The translations under genes were made by a program, and so were the position numbers. Shown in pieces: positions 42,045 to 53,128 of a stretch of DNA of 64,000 bases. Each line of letters begins with the position of its first letter. Position 1 is the stretch's first letter. The notes beneath the pieces were generated by a model. That model was given only the letters and a program-made list of their open reading frames with translations. It did not search any database and was not told the DNA's origin. The stretch is from Macrosoma leucophasiata (lineage: Eukaryota; Arthropoda; Insecta; Lepidoptera; Hedylidae), in assembly GCA_036365455.1 (NCBI GenBank), contig JAWQUS010000030.1:9672001-9736000 (forward strand). The letters run 5' to 3'.

Positions 42045-43009
42045 TAATTATGGCAATAAATATCATCACTTCTGCCGAAAGTGATAAATGCCATGCTCAC
42101 AACAGTGTTACCCATATATGTCTTGTCTTTTCACACAGAATACAATCAATTTAATCCAAATACTTAGAAAAACCTTCAATGATAACGAACAATTATTATT
42201 ATAATTTTGTAAAAAAAAAAACTTTATTTGACGAATTTATCTCGCGTATATTTACCCTAACAACCCGACGCGACGTTTTGTTGCTTATCAGCTTCCGTGT
42301 CATGTCATGACGTGGTCTCGAGCAGACTGTGTAAGGCAGTCATATTTTTTTCTGTCAGGCGGATGTTTGTATTTTGATGGTAACTACATACAAACATCTA
42401 GGAGGAGGGTGGTGAACGCACGGAGCTGATCAATAATTACAACAAACGTTTTTTTGTGCCGGTCGGACTAGGACAAATAAGTACACAGTTTTTAAAAAGT
42501 ACCTAGAACTTTTGTCACATTAAGCCGATCTTATGAATATTACCAATTCAAATCTTCGAGGAACTAATGTGAGCTCTATTTAATAATTGCCAAGAAGTAT
42601 CCAAAGGTGGATATTGATTCATGATCCATGGACTACTTTGAATGTTCGTCCTGTATGTCCTTTTAAACGAATGATGGAAAGAAGACAATTGGATGTCTTT
42701 TTTATAGAAATATATATACATATATATAGTTATGGCACCGATTAATATACTAGGTATGACATAATATTCTTAACTCTACTTTTGGGTCATTTAACGATGT
42801 GGAAATGTCATCGCATAGGGAACTTGCTTTCAGCTGCGATGCGTATATTTTATCGAAGTGTCGAAACTCTCATAGCCATCCGCAATCTCAAGGGAGATAG
42901 CGGGTATCTTTCCAGTTTAAAGAATCATTTGGACAGAAGATATGGTTCGGATTGTCAGCTATAATAAGCTATTGTCCCAGCGACGAAACCTTCTCGCTGA
43001 ATGTGAGAG
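42045..43009. other. unannotated stretch
   Basis: An ATG at 42797 opens 55 codons (RIGNLLSAAMRIFYRSVETL...) without splice signals or family resemblance; not called as a gene. The rest is AT-rich. Confidence 0.35.
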
Positions 43010-43605
43010 CGTGTGAAAATATTCGAGTATCTGTTCGCGATAAACTCAAAGACTACTACACAGATTTTCGTGCGGTTTTCACTAAAAGACAGTAACATGC
43101 AAGAAAGGCTTGTACCTATACACAATTTGTTAAAGTTTTATGTGTATTGATTGTAATGTGACTATTAATGTTAGAGGTGTTGGAAAAAATTGAGACGCCT
43201 GGAAGCATTCATCGAAGACGCTGCCTAATGCTTTTGAGATATAACAAGACAATTAACGTACAAAAAATCCGCTTAGGATATATCTATATATATACATATC
43301 TATCTTCTAAGGATAAATTAGTAGGCGGTAGTTATAAAGTTATATACACCAACTCAGTATTAATCCTGTTCAAGTTAAATGCTTTAGTTGCTTTAAGAAT
43401 TTCAAGCACATTATTTTAATATATTACACCATATAATTTAATTTAATATATTATAAGTAGTCGCACAAAATTGCTGGTGTAAAAATATATTTCATTCAAA
43501 CGCGTTGCTCACCGATGATGCCACCCGACTGTTTTTATTTACTATTACTATTTTAAAGCTAAAAAAATATGGTATGGCAGAACGAAGTTTACCAGGTAAT
43601 TTTTT
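43010..43605 (+). repeat. Helitron-like repeat, family B, plus copy
   Basis: TGTTCGCGATAAACTCAAAG, TCATCGAAGACGCTGCCTAA, GGCGGTAGTTATAAAGTTAT, TTCAAACGCGTT and a worn end ACGAAGTTTACCAGG. Parallels 23425-24031 and the reverse of 5131-5720. Confidence 0.6.
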
Positions 43606-43884
43606 ATTGTTATACAGTGATATTAGTAATTAACGAATGGTGTACGACCTATTTTTGGCGTACAAGAAGCCTCCGGTTGTATTTGTAACTAAACGTATTT
43701 TTTAAATTATTTCAAGCAACATTCATTGAATTAAAACAATTTTTATGGATTATCTCTCAGATTACATTATTCACCTGAAATAATTTTATAATCAATCCAA
43801 TGTTTGTGTCTCCCTTCATCTTTTGTGGTACCGGACTGTAGAAAAAGAACTATAACGTCATAAAATTTGAATGGGTACATTTCG

Positions 43885-44010
43885 TCGTAATGGGTTATGA
43901 GGTAGGAAAAACGGAAGGTTGTCTCGCTCCAACTGGGTTGATACCGACGTTCTTAATTTAGTATCTTTTTAGGACGTTAAACGCTGTATCCCGCAGGGTT
44001 TGTTCTACGC
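43885..44010 (+). repeat. dispersed repeat, pair with 38566-38700
   Basis: See 38566 for the shared blocks. It abuts the Helitron-like end at 44024. Confidence 0.55.
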
Positions 44011-44023
44011 TGGGTTTATTATG

Positions 44024-44672
44024 TACTAGCTGTGCCCGCGACTTCGTCTACGTGAGAAAAAATATGATTGTTCAGTATCTCCTTATTACATCAGCTATCT
44101 GCCAGTGAAAGTCCCGTCAAAATCGGAGACACTCAAATTCTATGTATTTGTATGTAGTTATGAATGTTTGTACGGTTGTATGGAGATAATACTTTTATCT
44201 CATCTGTACGAAACTCCCTAAAAGATAGAACTAAGATACAGAATAGCTTAAAAATATTCGATACGATTCTTTAAATTGACATAACTTTTTTATTTCTGAA
44301 CCGATTCACATGAAACAAACAATTAATGTTAAGTGAAACTTACCACAATATATTAGTGAAAACCGCAAATCGAATAAGCCGTTTCTGATATTAGCGTGCA
44401 CAAACACACAGACAAACAGACATTTTTCCGGGATTTAAAGTACCCAGTGTTGTGCGCCAAAGGTTAAAATATAATCACACCAAGTTTCATTGTAATCGGA
44501 CCCGTAGTTTTTATGTGATGCTTGAATAAACAGACAGACAGACAGACAGACAGACAAAAAAAATCTCACGTATTTGTGTTCGGTATTGATCTAATAACAT
44601 CCCCTGGTATTTAATTTTTCAATATTTTTAATGTACAGAATTTATACTTCTACAGATTTATTATAAGTATAG
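44024..44672 (-). repeat. Helitron-like element, family A, minus copy
   Basis: In reverse it ends GCGACTTCGT-type hairpin and ACAGCTAGT (44024) and begins TATACTTATAATAAATCTGT (44672). It shares with 21588-22437 GGCGCACAACACTGGGTACT and a (CTGT)n run (44530-44556 as CAGA). It lacks the GT-rich array. Confidence 0.65.
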
Positions 44673-44733
44673 ATGATTTAGTTTAACTCGACTATTACAG
44701 GCAATTGACGATTAAATTTTATTTTATTTCTAG

Positions 44734-44937
44734 AGACTAATGAAAAACTACAGCCTTATGGTCATGTCTTTTTTAATAAAGCGTTATAGCAAGGACGTTT
44801 GTTCCATGTTTAACTTATCTTCACAACAATTATCTTATTTAATTACATATTATTTTACAACACATACGTGGAATCCGCAAAGTAATAAGCTTGTTGAATT
44901 AGATGATATTAATCAGGATCACCCAAAGAGACCGTAA
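44734..44937 (+). CDS. candidate last exon or chance frame
   Basis: After an acceptor-like TTTTATTTCTAG (ending 44733) one frame stays open for 67 codons to TAA at 44935. Translation starts RLMKNYSLMVMSFLIKRYSK and ends VELDDINQDHPKRP. The other two frames close early. A donor at CC|GTAAAA would leave a phase that does not fit the relic at 46333. Joined after the exon at 36419 the phase would be compatible. Not recognised; modest support because AT-rich DNA can give such frames by chance. Confidence 0.25.
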   Translation, partial: RLMKNYSLMVMSFLIKRYSKDVCSMFNLSSQQLSYLITYYFTTHTWNPQSNKLVELDDINQDHPKRP

Positions 44938-45159
44938 AATATGGCAACCCTTTGTCCGCTTACGGTTCTGCCCTTAATGTAACCCTTAATTTCCCCGAAC
45001 AGATTGAGCACAGTCGGATAGTTACATAAAACTATAACCGTTGACTAAAGTTATTAGTTATGGGCGACACGAGCTTTGGAGGCATCCAACAAAATCTGTA
45101 AGTAAACCTTAAATCATAAATCAATCGTAATCAATGCGGCACAGCACCTACTGCACCGA
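44938..45159. other. spacer
   Basis: Nothing recognised. Confidence 0.4.
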
Positions 45160-45585
45160 ACCATTTGCTGCCACGTCCAGCTACGCCATCGACGCCATTA
45201 AACGTGTCTTGACTGCACTGGTCAACGGGAATTGAGGATGTTGTTGACTATGTCCGAAAGAAGACCATCTTTACCCTCAGAGTGGAGCGATTAGAGTCGA
45301 CGCAATGTCAGTTTCAACTCCTTTCTGTTTAAAGTACCGACGCACTACCTACCAACTTTTGTGAAGGAGGAATTCTGGCCGCAGGGAGTTATGTTCTGGA
45401 GGTTCGAGGGACACTCCCTGCAGACAAGCTGCGCATCACGTCGTCGACTTTACGTGATAAATAGTGTAGTCTTTTGATATGTATGTTAGTCTGTAAGGTA
45501 TTTATTCTATGGGCCTATTGTTTATCTTAAGCATTCTTGCCTAAATTAAATAAATGAATAAATAAAAAAAAAACAAACGTATACG
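45160..45585 (+). pseudogene. LINE ORF1-type fragment with poly(A)-like tail
   Basis: Two frames together read IEDVVDYVRKKTIFTLRVER and, after a shift, KVPTHYLPTFVKEEFWPQGV then MFWRF. This is the conserved C-terminal domain of ORF1 in many insect LINEs (YV-KKT ... FWP-GV-F-R-RG). It is followed by a 3' UTR-like stretch and AATAAATGAATAAATAAAAA. No reverse transcriptase lies between ORF1 and the tail, so the copy is either internally deleted or an ORF1-only derivative. Confidence 0.7.
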
Positions 45586-45599
45586 CATTTTTGAAATAT

Positions 45600-45862
45600 G
45601 TATTTGTATGACAGGCGTCGGGACGTAATGACCCTATTGCCCTTTAGCGGAGAAGAATTCTACAGTTAGTCAACCGCACAATGGCGGTATGATCATTCCA
45701 ATAGTAGTAAAAATAACAACGCGGGATGGACAGCACCGTCCCGCGATAAAACTACCGCCACTGCGATCGCAATTCCGTCTGCCATCGCGGCGTTTATGGG
45801 ATATTCTCCCCTGATGACACACAGCACTGTTGTCGTCGTCTTTGGGCAAGTCTAGAGTGATG
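45600..45862 (-). repeat. family Z, reverse copy without SINE
   Basis: In reverse: CGCAGTGGCGGTAGTTTTAT, a hairpin GCGGGA ... TCCCGC, ATTGGAATGATC, CCGCCATTGTGCGGTTGACT and GGGTCATTACGTCCCGACG. It is the empty-site counterpart of the SINE insertion at 30799. Confidence 0.65.
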
Positions 45863-45892
45863 ATAAAATATGTATGACAGATTATTAGATTT

Positions 45893-46190
45893 TTTTTAAT
45901 GTAATGGAAGTGGCAAATATACATGCAGTTCACATTGATGTTAAGTGATGAGTGATGACTGCAGCCTATGCAATTTCCGTCACAGAGGCATAACACCTTA
46001 GGCCTCAGGAGTAATAACGCATCTGCATTTTGACCTTGGTCTTTGTGTGGGTGTCTATAGGCTGCAGTCATCACTTAACATCAATGTGAAATGCAAGCTT
46101 GTACGCCACTTCCATGACAAAAAAAAATACCACTTGACCGGAACACGATAGTGCATTTAGGGGCAAGTAAATTAGGTAAACCATAGCTTG
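45893..46190. repeat. rearranged poly(A) repeat with inverted middle
   Basis: 45893-45970 is the tail side in reverse orientation, 45971-46128 is a forward piece (from AATTTCCGTCACAGAGGCAT to CCATGACAAAAAAAA), and 46129-46190 returns to reverse (TACCACTTGACCGGAACACG). The result is a foldback of one repeat family. Confidence 0.8.
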
Positions 46191-46332
46191 CAATTCCAAG
46201 ATAGGCATCATTCGTAATGCTAACAAAGCCTAGACGTTTGAATGTCGCACACACCTGAGATGTTTGCAAGTAGAGATGGAAACATACGATGATCAGTGAA
46301 ACACGTTGTGGATTATAAATATTTTTTTACAG

Positions 46333-46739
46333 GCAGTTACATATTTAGAGCGTCGTTGTACCCGTAACAGTTCAATCGATAATTCCGAAAGATATTCAAC
46401 GAGTTTAATAAATAATAATAAACACGGTGCTCGAGAAAATTACGGCATGTTCCTTACTGATCGTATTAGTAATCCGGATGTCAAATTGAAATAAAGCCCA
46501 AAAAGTTTGAACATATAATTGAATTTTAAAAAATCGATGGAGATCTAAAATGTAAAAGTAAATGGGTTATAGGGGCTGAACATCGACCGCACAACATAGC
46601 TTGGACTGAAATAGACTAACATTGATTGATTAAAAACTCTGGAAGATTAGAAAGAATAGTATTTATTGGACATAGAAGATCTGCAGCAGTTTGGGAACGC
46701 TCTTTAAAAACTGAAATGTATGAATTTTATATTATGTAG
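46333..46739 (+). pseudogene. decayed coding region of unknown family, copy 1
   Basis: After a good acceptor (ATTTTTTTACAG, ending 46332) a frame of 54 codons reads AVTYLERRCTRNSSIDNSER ... MFLTDRISNPDVKLK and stops. With one base shift a second frame goes on for about 80 codons with protein-like text interrupted by three stops (KPKKFEHIIEF; KCKSKWVIGAEHRPHNIAWT; RLERIVFIGHRRSAAVWERS; LKTEMYEFYIM) to TAG at 46737. Both duplication copies share the lesions, so decay came before the duplication, apart from one T lost in copy 2. It may be a lost host exon or an old element gene; I could not name it. Confidence 0.45.
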
Positions 46740-47267
46740 ATTTTCTATGCTAAAAAACATAGTGACAAACATAATTTGCTCTGAAGTGCAGAATTTTTAT
46801 TTTTAACTTCCAATGACCTCTTGTTGAGATTTTTATTGAAATAAATATTGTAAAACTCACTAGCCTACTTGTTGAATTCGTTTTTTTTAAAAGTGCAACA
46901 ATTTTTAAGTAGGTAACCAGCGTTAAAGCACATAAAATGCTCCCGTATGTCTCAAGTCTAATATTGCGTGGATTATCGCCAGGATAGCCGCCGTGGGAGC
47001 GATATGACTACTGGCGGGCTTCCTCTAATTCCCCTTACTTCATTTACATACATGGGTGTATGTAGTAGCCTGGTGAATTAATAAAAATAGCTGACCGTCT
47101 AGCACTGGTTATCTAATGATTTCTATAGCCACATTCTATTTACCTGATCCAAAAGAGTTATTTAATTTGTTATTATTAAACGGTATTTTTTTACGTTAGA
47201 TATACTTACTAATTTACTTTCGTGCCAGGATGAGAAATTCTATATATCCTGATAATCTTTTTCACTA
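46740..47267. other. AT-rich stretch
   Basis: Nothing recognised; repeated in copy 2 with small differences. Confidence 0.4.
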
Positions 47268-47396
47268 CCTATGTATGGCCCCGTGATAACCATCACAGAG
47301 ACGCGACATCTAAGGTCTCAAGGGTGGCATCTGCATTTAGACCTCTGGTCTTTCTAAGGGTGCCTATAGACTGCAGTTACCACTTAACAACAGAAC
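47268..47396 (+). repeat. poly(A) repeat, diverged fragment
   Basis: ATGGCCCCGTGATAACCATC, CATCTGCATTTAGACCT and GACTGCAGTTACCACTTAAC follow family order. In copy 2 (59106-59213) a stretch of about 11 bp is missing. Confidence 0.65.
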
Positions 47397-47814
47397 TTTA
47401 GATTTAGTGGAGGTAACCAACAGGGTTCGACGTATCTCCCATATCTTAATCTGACGCGTCCGAGTAAATCCAAAAATAGCATCCTCTATAAACCGATAAT
47501 GAATCAGTTGACACATGTCAAAAGCTCTAGTAAATCAATTATGTACTACAGAATGTGAAAAAAGGCGAGATATTAATCCGAGATAAATAACTTTCTTTCA
47601 CATCCACTGAATAGAAAGTAAGATGGATAGTGTACTCGTATAAGTCAAACACCGGATAACAGATTAGCCACCGACACTTGGTAAGTCAGATAGCCGGAAA
47701 TTTAGCTGACCGTTATCATTATCCGTATATTGGGTAAATAATTCGGATAGATAATGTCGTTCACGGAATTCTATTTTCGTTGACGTTAACGGATAAACGG
47801 ACGCCTCTTTTGTG
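47397..47814. other. unannotated stretch
   Basis: Nothing recognised. Confidence 0.4.
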
Positions 47815-47930
47815 CATACAATACATATTACTTAACCTATCTGCCGCTAAATAGTAGTGTTCAGTATTATCGTAATCCGGTTAGATGATTATGTATAAGC
47901 CCTGTAATAACTATTAAAAAGGCAAAAATA
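47815..47930 (+). repeat. poly(A) repeat, second diverged fragment
   Basis: CTATCTGCCGCTAAATAGTA, GTTCAGTATTATCGTAATCC and AAGCCCTGTAATAACTATTA match the head side of the family. Confidence 0.6.
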
Positions 47931-47937
47931 CTTACCC

Positions 47938-48072
47938 CCTTATTCATAAACGTACATTAGATACGTTTTAGCTACAGCATGCTTTGTCTTTGTCAGTTGC
48001 ATTGTCAAATGTGCAGGATAGAAAAAGACAAAGGAGAGATTAGCAACACTTTAACTACCTTTATGAATAAGG
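47938..48072. repeat. 135-bp MITE, copy 1
   Basis: Ends CCTTATTCATAAACGTA and, inverted, CCTTATTCATAAAGGTA. The 81-codon plus frame inside it is a by-product. No clear target duplication. Confidence 0.7.
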
Positions 48073-48935
48073 AGGTTAGACTTCAGGTTTACACGCACGA
48101 AACGCATCTGAATTTTAACCTTTTTTCGGATAACAGCTTGTTTCCCATACTCTCTCCTGGCAATTTATTGGGGGATGGAACTAGCAGCAATAGCATAGCA
48201 GACCAGAATAACAATGCCCAATAATTTAATTTAATCGAAGTAGGTCTTATTTGTGAAAATACCTTGATCTAGCTTAGGTCGGATAAATGCCCTGTTCCAA
48301 ACATATTCTTCAATTAACACTGATTGAGCAGGCCTTAGATTTATATAATGCATTGCACTGTGGTGTTGCCTATAGCCTAGAGTTTCAATGAATAAGACGA
48401 TTTTATTAGTGTAGTCGAATGTACACATTTTTATGTAACACCGTAACCTTTTTTATGGTTTATCCGGAATCCAGCCAGATAACCACGTAACTGTGAGGTG
48501 TGTCTACCCCGATAATAAACCATGTAGTTGGTTGAAAGCCGTTTCATCCCTCAGTCACCCTGTATTGGCAGATAATATACAATGGTGTTGATCTAAGATT
48601 ACTGAGAGCTGAAACGATAAAACCGGCATAGTGCGTGTCGGGCCACACGCAATATAGGATTAAGCAAATAGATACTAATATGTTTTTTTATGTTGGTCGA
48701 CAATTACTCGTTGAAGCCTTGGATATAAGTTGAATATAAAGATATATTTTTTCCACTATCCAAATGCAACCATTTAGCTGGCAAAGACAGAGGAAACACT
48801 TGAGCGTAACAAAAATTACACTTAAAAAGTTAATAATTAATATCCTACGAATGGATCCTTTCATCGAATGATTTTCTACAACCCATTTTTATATAGGTAC
48901 ACGTATTCAACGACACCTACCTACAACAAGTTTTT
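48073..48935. other. unannotated stretch
   Basis: AT-rich, no gene or repeat recognised; copy 2 appears identical from about 48.1 kb onwards. Confidence 0.4.
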
Positions 48936-49228
48936 TTTTATGTATAGAAAGTGGCACTCAAGCATGCAGTTTACATTGATGTTAAGTGATGGCTGTAGCC
49001 TATAGACACTTACACAAAGACCAGAGGTCAAAATGCAGATGCGTTACCACTTCTGAGGCCTAAGGTATTGTGTCTCTGTGCCGGAAATTACAGGACCGTA
49101 CAATACCACCTGACCGGAACACGATAGTGCTGAACACGATAGTGCCATTTAGCAGCAAGTATATTAGGTGATGCAGTGGTGCCTACGCCCGCGAACTCCA
49201 CCACTGGAGCTCTACCACCAGTAAAAGT
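48936..49228 (-). repeat. poly(A)-tailed repeat, copy in duplication unit 1
   Basis: Full family in reverse, with an extra CGATAGTG (GAACACGATAGTG is doubled near 49117-49145). The same anomaly is present at 60764-61056. Confidence 0.85.
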
Positions 49229-49474
49229 TATATACAAAGAGTATGTAAAAAAAGTTTCAAAGATTTTATTGAACAACCTAATTGGCATGACAAATTTGTT
49301 TATTCGTTCCAAATAATAGTAGTCATATTAAGAGTCAAGCTGAGTCAAGGTTACAGCTTTAAAAAATTGTGGAAAATCGAACGGATAGATAGAAAGACGG
49401 TATGGCGAAATTATAATTATTTCTTGTAGGTTGCGGGACCCCAAAAACGATAGAGAAATAGACTCATCTCGTAT
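49229..49474. other. spacer
   Basis: Nothing recognised. Confidence 0.4.
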
Positions 49475-49525
49475 GTATGTGTCTTTACGCCAAATCCTTT
49501 ACGGGGTAGGTAGAGATAAGATTTA
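49475..49525 (-). repeat. SINE tail, diverged
   Basis: GTCTTTACGCCAAATCCTTT and ACGGGGTAGGTAGAG resemble the SINE tail in reverse. No body. Confidence 0.4.
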
Positions 49526-51548
49526 AGTATTAGGTATACCGCTGCACGGATACCGCTCCTCACCTCGAATCTCAAGATCTTATTAACAGTGCCTTGTTAA
49601 TAAAGTTCCGACGATCACTCGAAATTAAGCAATCATTAAATCCTAGGTAGGTAGGTATGCGATCATTTCGTTCGTTACGGCAGGGTTTTAATGAGGATAA
49701 AGTAATAAAATGAGCCGCGCTATCCTAAGATGATTACAAGAGCCAATAGATTGAATAAAGATATCTACGAAACAATCAAAGGAGTGATAAGGTTTTTCAA
49801 ATTGCTAGTTCCGGGTCCAAGAGTCTTTTAGATCTTGCTTAGTGCTGGTAATGAGAACCACGATACTCAAAAAGCCTAACTGGAAAATATGGCATGTAGG
49901 GTACCTACATATACCTACATATCATAGAATATGGAATAGAATCTAAATATTTTATAAATTTCTATGGCATGTATGAATTCATACATTGACCTCTGGCTTC
50001 TTCACAGCTGTTAAAAGCAGTTTCTTTTTCAAACAAATTCATAATGTAGTCATGAAATATAATCAATGCAACTTGTCTGCGACTTTCTGCCGAATTTTCA
50101 GATGTTATAAAGTTAACAGGGCCTTGTAAGATATTTATATTTATGTTACCTGCATCAGCAGAGTGGGGCGCGCAATCTGGGGTGAGTGCATGTCCTTGTA
50201 CGTCTCAGAAGCACGTTCTCAACGTAATTCACTCTTTGTGCTGGAACTGATTGCTTAACCACATGGGTATCTTACACGTTGGTAAAAAAATAAAAATCAA
50301 CTAAATACATCTATTTAATTAATTTAGGATATGAAGGGTTCCTTAAGCTTTAGGACCTGAGCGTGTGAAGAGCTATCAAGCCACCCGAGCCTTTCCGGGA
50401 GAGTCGAACCCTAATAAGAAGTGTAACTTTCTTGCAAAACAATGAAACTTCTTCCCAAATAAACACATATTCTTAGGTCCAGTAAAACCAAAAATTTGTA
50501 AATTTAATATTTCACACGGTAAATGGCTTTATGCATCTGGCAAAGCAGCCGGGTCCACTTAGCAATATATTTTAGACGTCGACGACACAATTTAGCTTCG
50601 TCGAAGGTATTATATAAAAATAATCTTTGAAAAGAATTCAAAACGAACATGTGACTTTAGATGCGTAATATTAGCTATGTTTTTCACTTCCTCTGTGTTA
50701 GCTATTATTATTGCCTGACTTTTGCTAGATAATATTTATACTCCGTGTACGAGGAGAGTGAGCCGCAATTTCGAGTGAGTGCATGTACTCGTACGTCTGA
50801 GAAGTAAGTCTTTTCAATCACAACGTTGTTTACTCTTTTTACCGCGAATAATCTGGCTTACGTTGAATTTTTCACATTCAACTTAAATTGGAATTTTCAA
50901 TTTAGGTATTCTGATGTACTCCACAAAAAACTGCTAGGAACCTTGACATTTTTTCAAAAAGTCTGTATTAACGAACATAACGCAGAAGATTTTAAATAAA
51001 TCTCTGAATAAGTCTTTCATCTTAACAATCATCTAAGTACATACAATATTTTCAGGTATATTTCAAAAGAGTAGGTATTACATTTTTTCCAGTTTAAAGT
51101 TTTGATGGCGGGCGGTTAAACATTCTAGACTTAGTATGGCCCGTTTTCGTCCGATTTTTATATCAAATTTCAACTCAATTAATCCAGCACTTTCAGGGAA
51201 AATTGGCTGTGACACACAAAAGACAAGTGACCTTATAGGAATTCCGTTTTTTTTTGTTTTAAAGTATGGTCGTAATCGTAATCACTAACGACTGCGCAAC
51301 TACATAGTTGTATTTGTACAATGCTATTCCAAAAAGCCATAGCTACACTATTCACAGCAAACCATGGCTTGACCATCAACGTTTCTGCTCGACGTTTGTA
51401 ATATGTAAAAATCTAAATATGTTATACAATGTGTAACGGGAATAACGCGAACCCTCAAACACCCCAATTAGAAAATCGAGTTTTATAATCATAACACATG
51501 AAATGAAATAACATGTTTATGTACTCGTATTAGTTATTTCTTATTTAA
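49526..51548. other. 2-kb unannotated stretch with a direct repeat pair
   Basis: 50160-50245 and 50752-50838 share GTGAGTGCATGT, GTACGTCT-AGAAG and nearby blocks, about 590 bp apart. No coding signal or known element otherwise. The whole stretch recurs in copy 2 (61354-63376). Confidence 0.45.
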
Positions 51549-52388
51549 CCCAGCGTCCCGACGCCGAGAGTCCCGACGCCCAGCGTCCCGACGCTCAGCG
51601 TCCCGACGCCCAGCGTCCCGACGCCCAGCGTCCCGACGCCGAGCGTCCCGACGCCGAGCGTCCCGACGCCGAGCGTTCCGACGGCGAGCGTCCCGACGCC
51701 CAGCGTCCCGACGCCAAGCGTCCCGACGCCCAGCGTCCCGACGCCGAGCGTCCCGACGCCGAGCGTCCCGACGGCCAGCGTCCCGACGGCCAGCGTCCCG
51801 ACGCCCAGCATCCCGACGCCCAGCGTCCCGACGCCAAGCGTCCCGACGCCCAGCGTCCCGTCGCCGAGCGTACCGATGCCGAGCGTCCCGACGCCCAGCG
51901 TCCCGACGCCCAGCGTCCCGACGCCCAGCGCCCCGACGCCCAGCGTACCGACGCCCAGCGTCCCGACGCCGAGCGTCCCGACGCCGAGCGTCCCGACGCC
52001 CAGCGTCCCGACGCCCAGCGTCCCGACGCCCAGCGTCCCGACGCCCAGCGTCCCGACGCCCAGCGTCCCGACGCCCAGCGTCCCGACGCCCAGCGTCCCG
52101 ACGCCCAGCGTCCCGACGCCGAGCGTCCCGACGCCCAGCGTCCCGACGCCCAGCGTCCCGACGCCCAGCGTCCCGACGCCCAGCGTCCCGACGCCCAGCG
52201 TCCCGACGCCCAGCGTCCCGACGCCCAGCGTCCCGACGCCGAGCGTCCCGACGCCGAGCGTCCCGACGACGAGCGTCCTGACGCCCAGCATCCCGACGCC
52301 CAGCGTCCCGACTTCGAGGGTCCCCACTTCGAGCGTCCCGACTTCGAGCGTCCCGACGCCCAGCGTCCCTTCGCCCAGCGTCCCGACG
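51549..52388. repeat. 15-bp CpG-rich minisatellite, copy 1
   Basis: About 56 units of CGTCCCGACGCCCAG (840 bp) with variants (CCGAG, CCAAG, GGCCAG, CTTCGAG). Because the unit is a multiple of three and lacks stops, all six frames stay open with five-residue repeats; these are not proteins. Units with CCC-GACG-CCC-AGCGT-CCC place regularly spaced G-triplets on the minus strand, a canonical G-quadruplex pattern. The last units drift to CTTCGAGCG before a Helitron-like end. Confidence 0.97.
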
Positions 52389-52456
52389 AAAGTTATATCT
52401 AAAAATGCTGCCCAAACCCACTATTCCACGCGAACGTAGTTGCGGCACAGCTAGTA
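52389..52456 (+). repeat. Helitron-like 3' end after the minisatellite
   Basis: CTGCCCAAACCCACTATTCC then ACGCGAACGTAGTTGCGG and CACAGCTAGT parallel the end of the family A element at 22375-22437. The upstream part of the element is not recognisable, so the array may have replaced or expanded within it. Confidence 0.65.
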
Positions 52457-52707
52457 TGTATAAATATACTCATAGTAGAATAGTGATAATATGTAGTGAG
52501 TGCATTGTATACGTACTAATTTTTATGTTTCATTATATACCTAACCGAGCAGTCATGTGGTTCATAAAAGCACAAATATTGACAGAAAAATTGTGTCCAC
52601 TTTGAGTTGCGTCTCCAATTGCAAAAAAAATAATACTCGAGAAAGAAAATAAATTCGAAATTGGCACTTATATCGTATTTTAGGTAATTACCATCTTAGA
52701 TGGAATG
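52457..52707. other. spacer
   Basis: Nothing recognised. Confidence 0.4.
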
Positions 52708-52840
52708 AATCGGCGTGCATGTATGAAGAGAATGATGAAGGTAGATGAGGCACGAGAGGTATGTCAGGACCGGGATATCTGGCGCTCTACACTCTCCCCC
52801 GTCAGGGACAAGGCGTGAAGATACATACATACATACATGT
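52708..52840 (+). pseudogene. LINE reverse transcriptase C-terminus with CATA tail
   Basis: One frame reads ACMKRMMKVDEAREVCQDRD and IWRSTLSPVRDKA, then TGA and (CATA)n. Same piece as 7335-7472. Only about 34 codons are left. Confidence 0.75.
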
Positions 52841-53128
52841 TTTACTGGTGGTAGACCTCCAGTGACGGAGCTCGTAGGCACCACCGCATAACCTAATATA
52901 CTTGCCGCTAAATGGTAGTGTTCAGCACTATCGTGTTCCCGTCAGATGGTAATGTACGGCCCTATAATTTCCGGCACAGAGACATAACATCTTAGGCCCC
53001 AGGAGTGGTAACGCATCTGCATTTTGACCTTGGTCTTTGTGTGGGTGTCTATTGGCTGCAGTCATCACTTAACATCAATGTGAACTGCATGCTTGTTTGC
53101 CACTTCGAATACATAAAAAAAAAACATA
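52841..53128 (+). repeat. poly(A)-tailed repeat, full length
   Basis: Starts ACTGGTGGTAGACCTCCAGT directly after the LINE tail and ends AATACATAAAAAAAAAA. Confidence 0.85.

Noticed and set aside
46081..46269. Short minus-strand frame next to the duplication start
   Set aside because: It overlaps a rearranged poly(A) repeat and has no protein-like features.
47979..48224. 81-codon plus-strand frame, repeated at 59807
   Set aside because: It starts inside a MITE with clear inverted ends and runs into non-coding DNA; it is repeated only because of the 11-kb duplication.
51549..52388. CRISPR-like array
   Set aside because: Units are contiguous 15-mers without spacers, in eukaryotic-type DNA. 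It is a minisatellite.
51534..52448. Long open frames of 187-304 codons on both strands in the minisatellite
   Set aside because: A 15-bp unit without stops keeps every frame open. The products are five-residue repeats (RRDAG, GTLGV, VPTPS) with no other protein feature.
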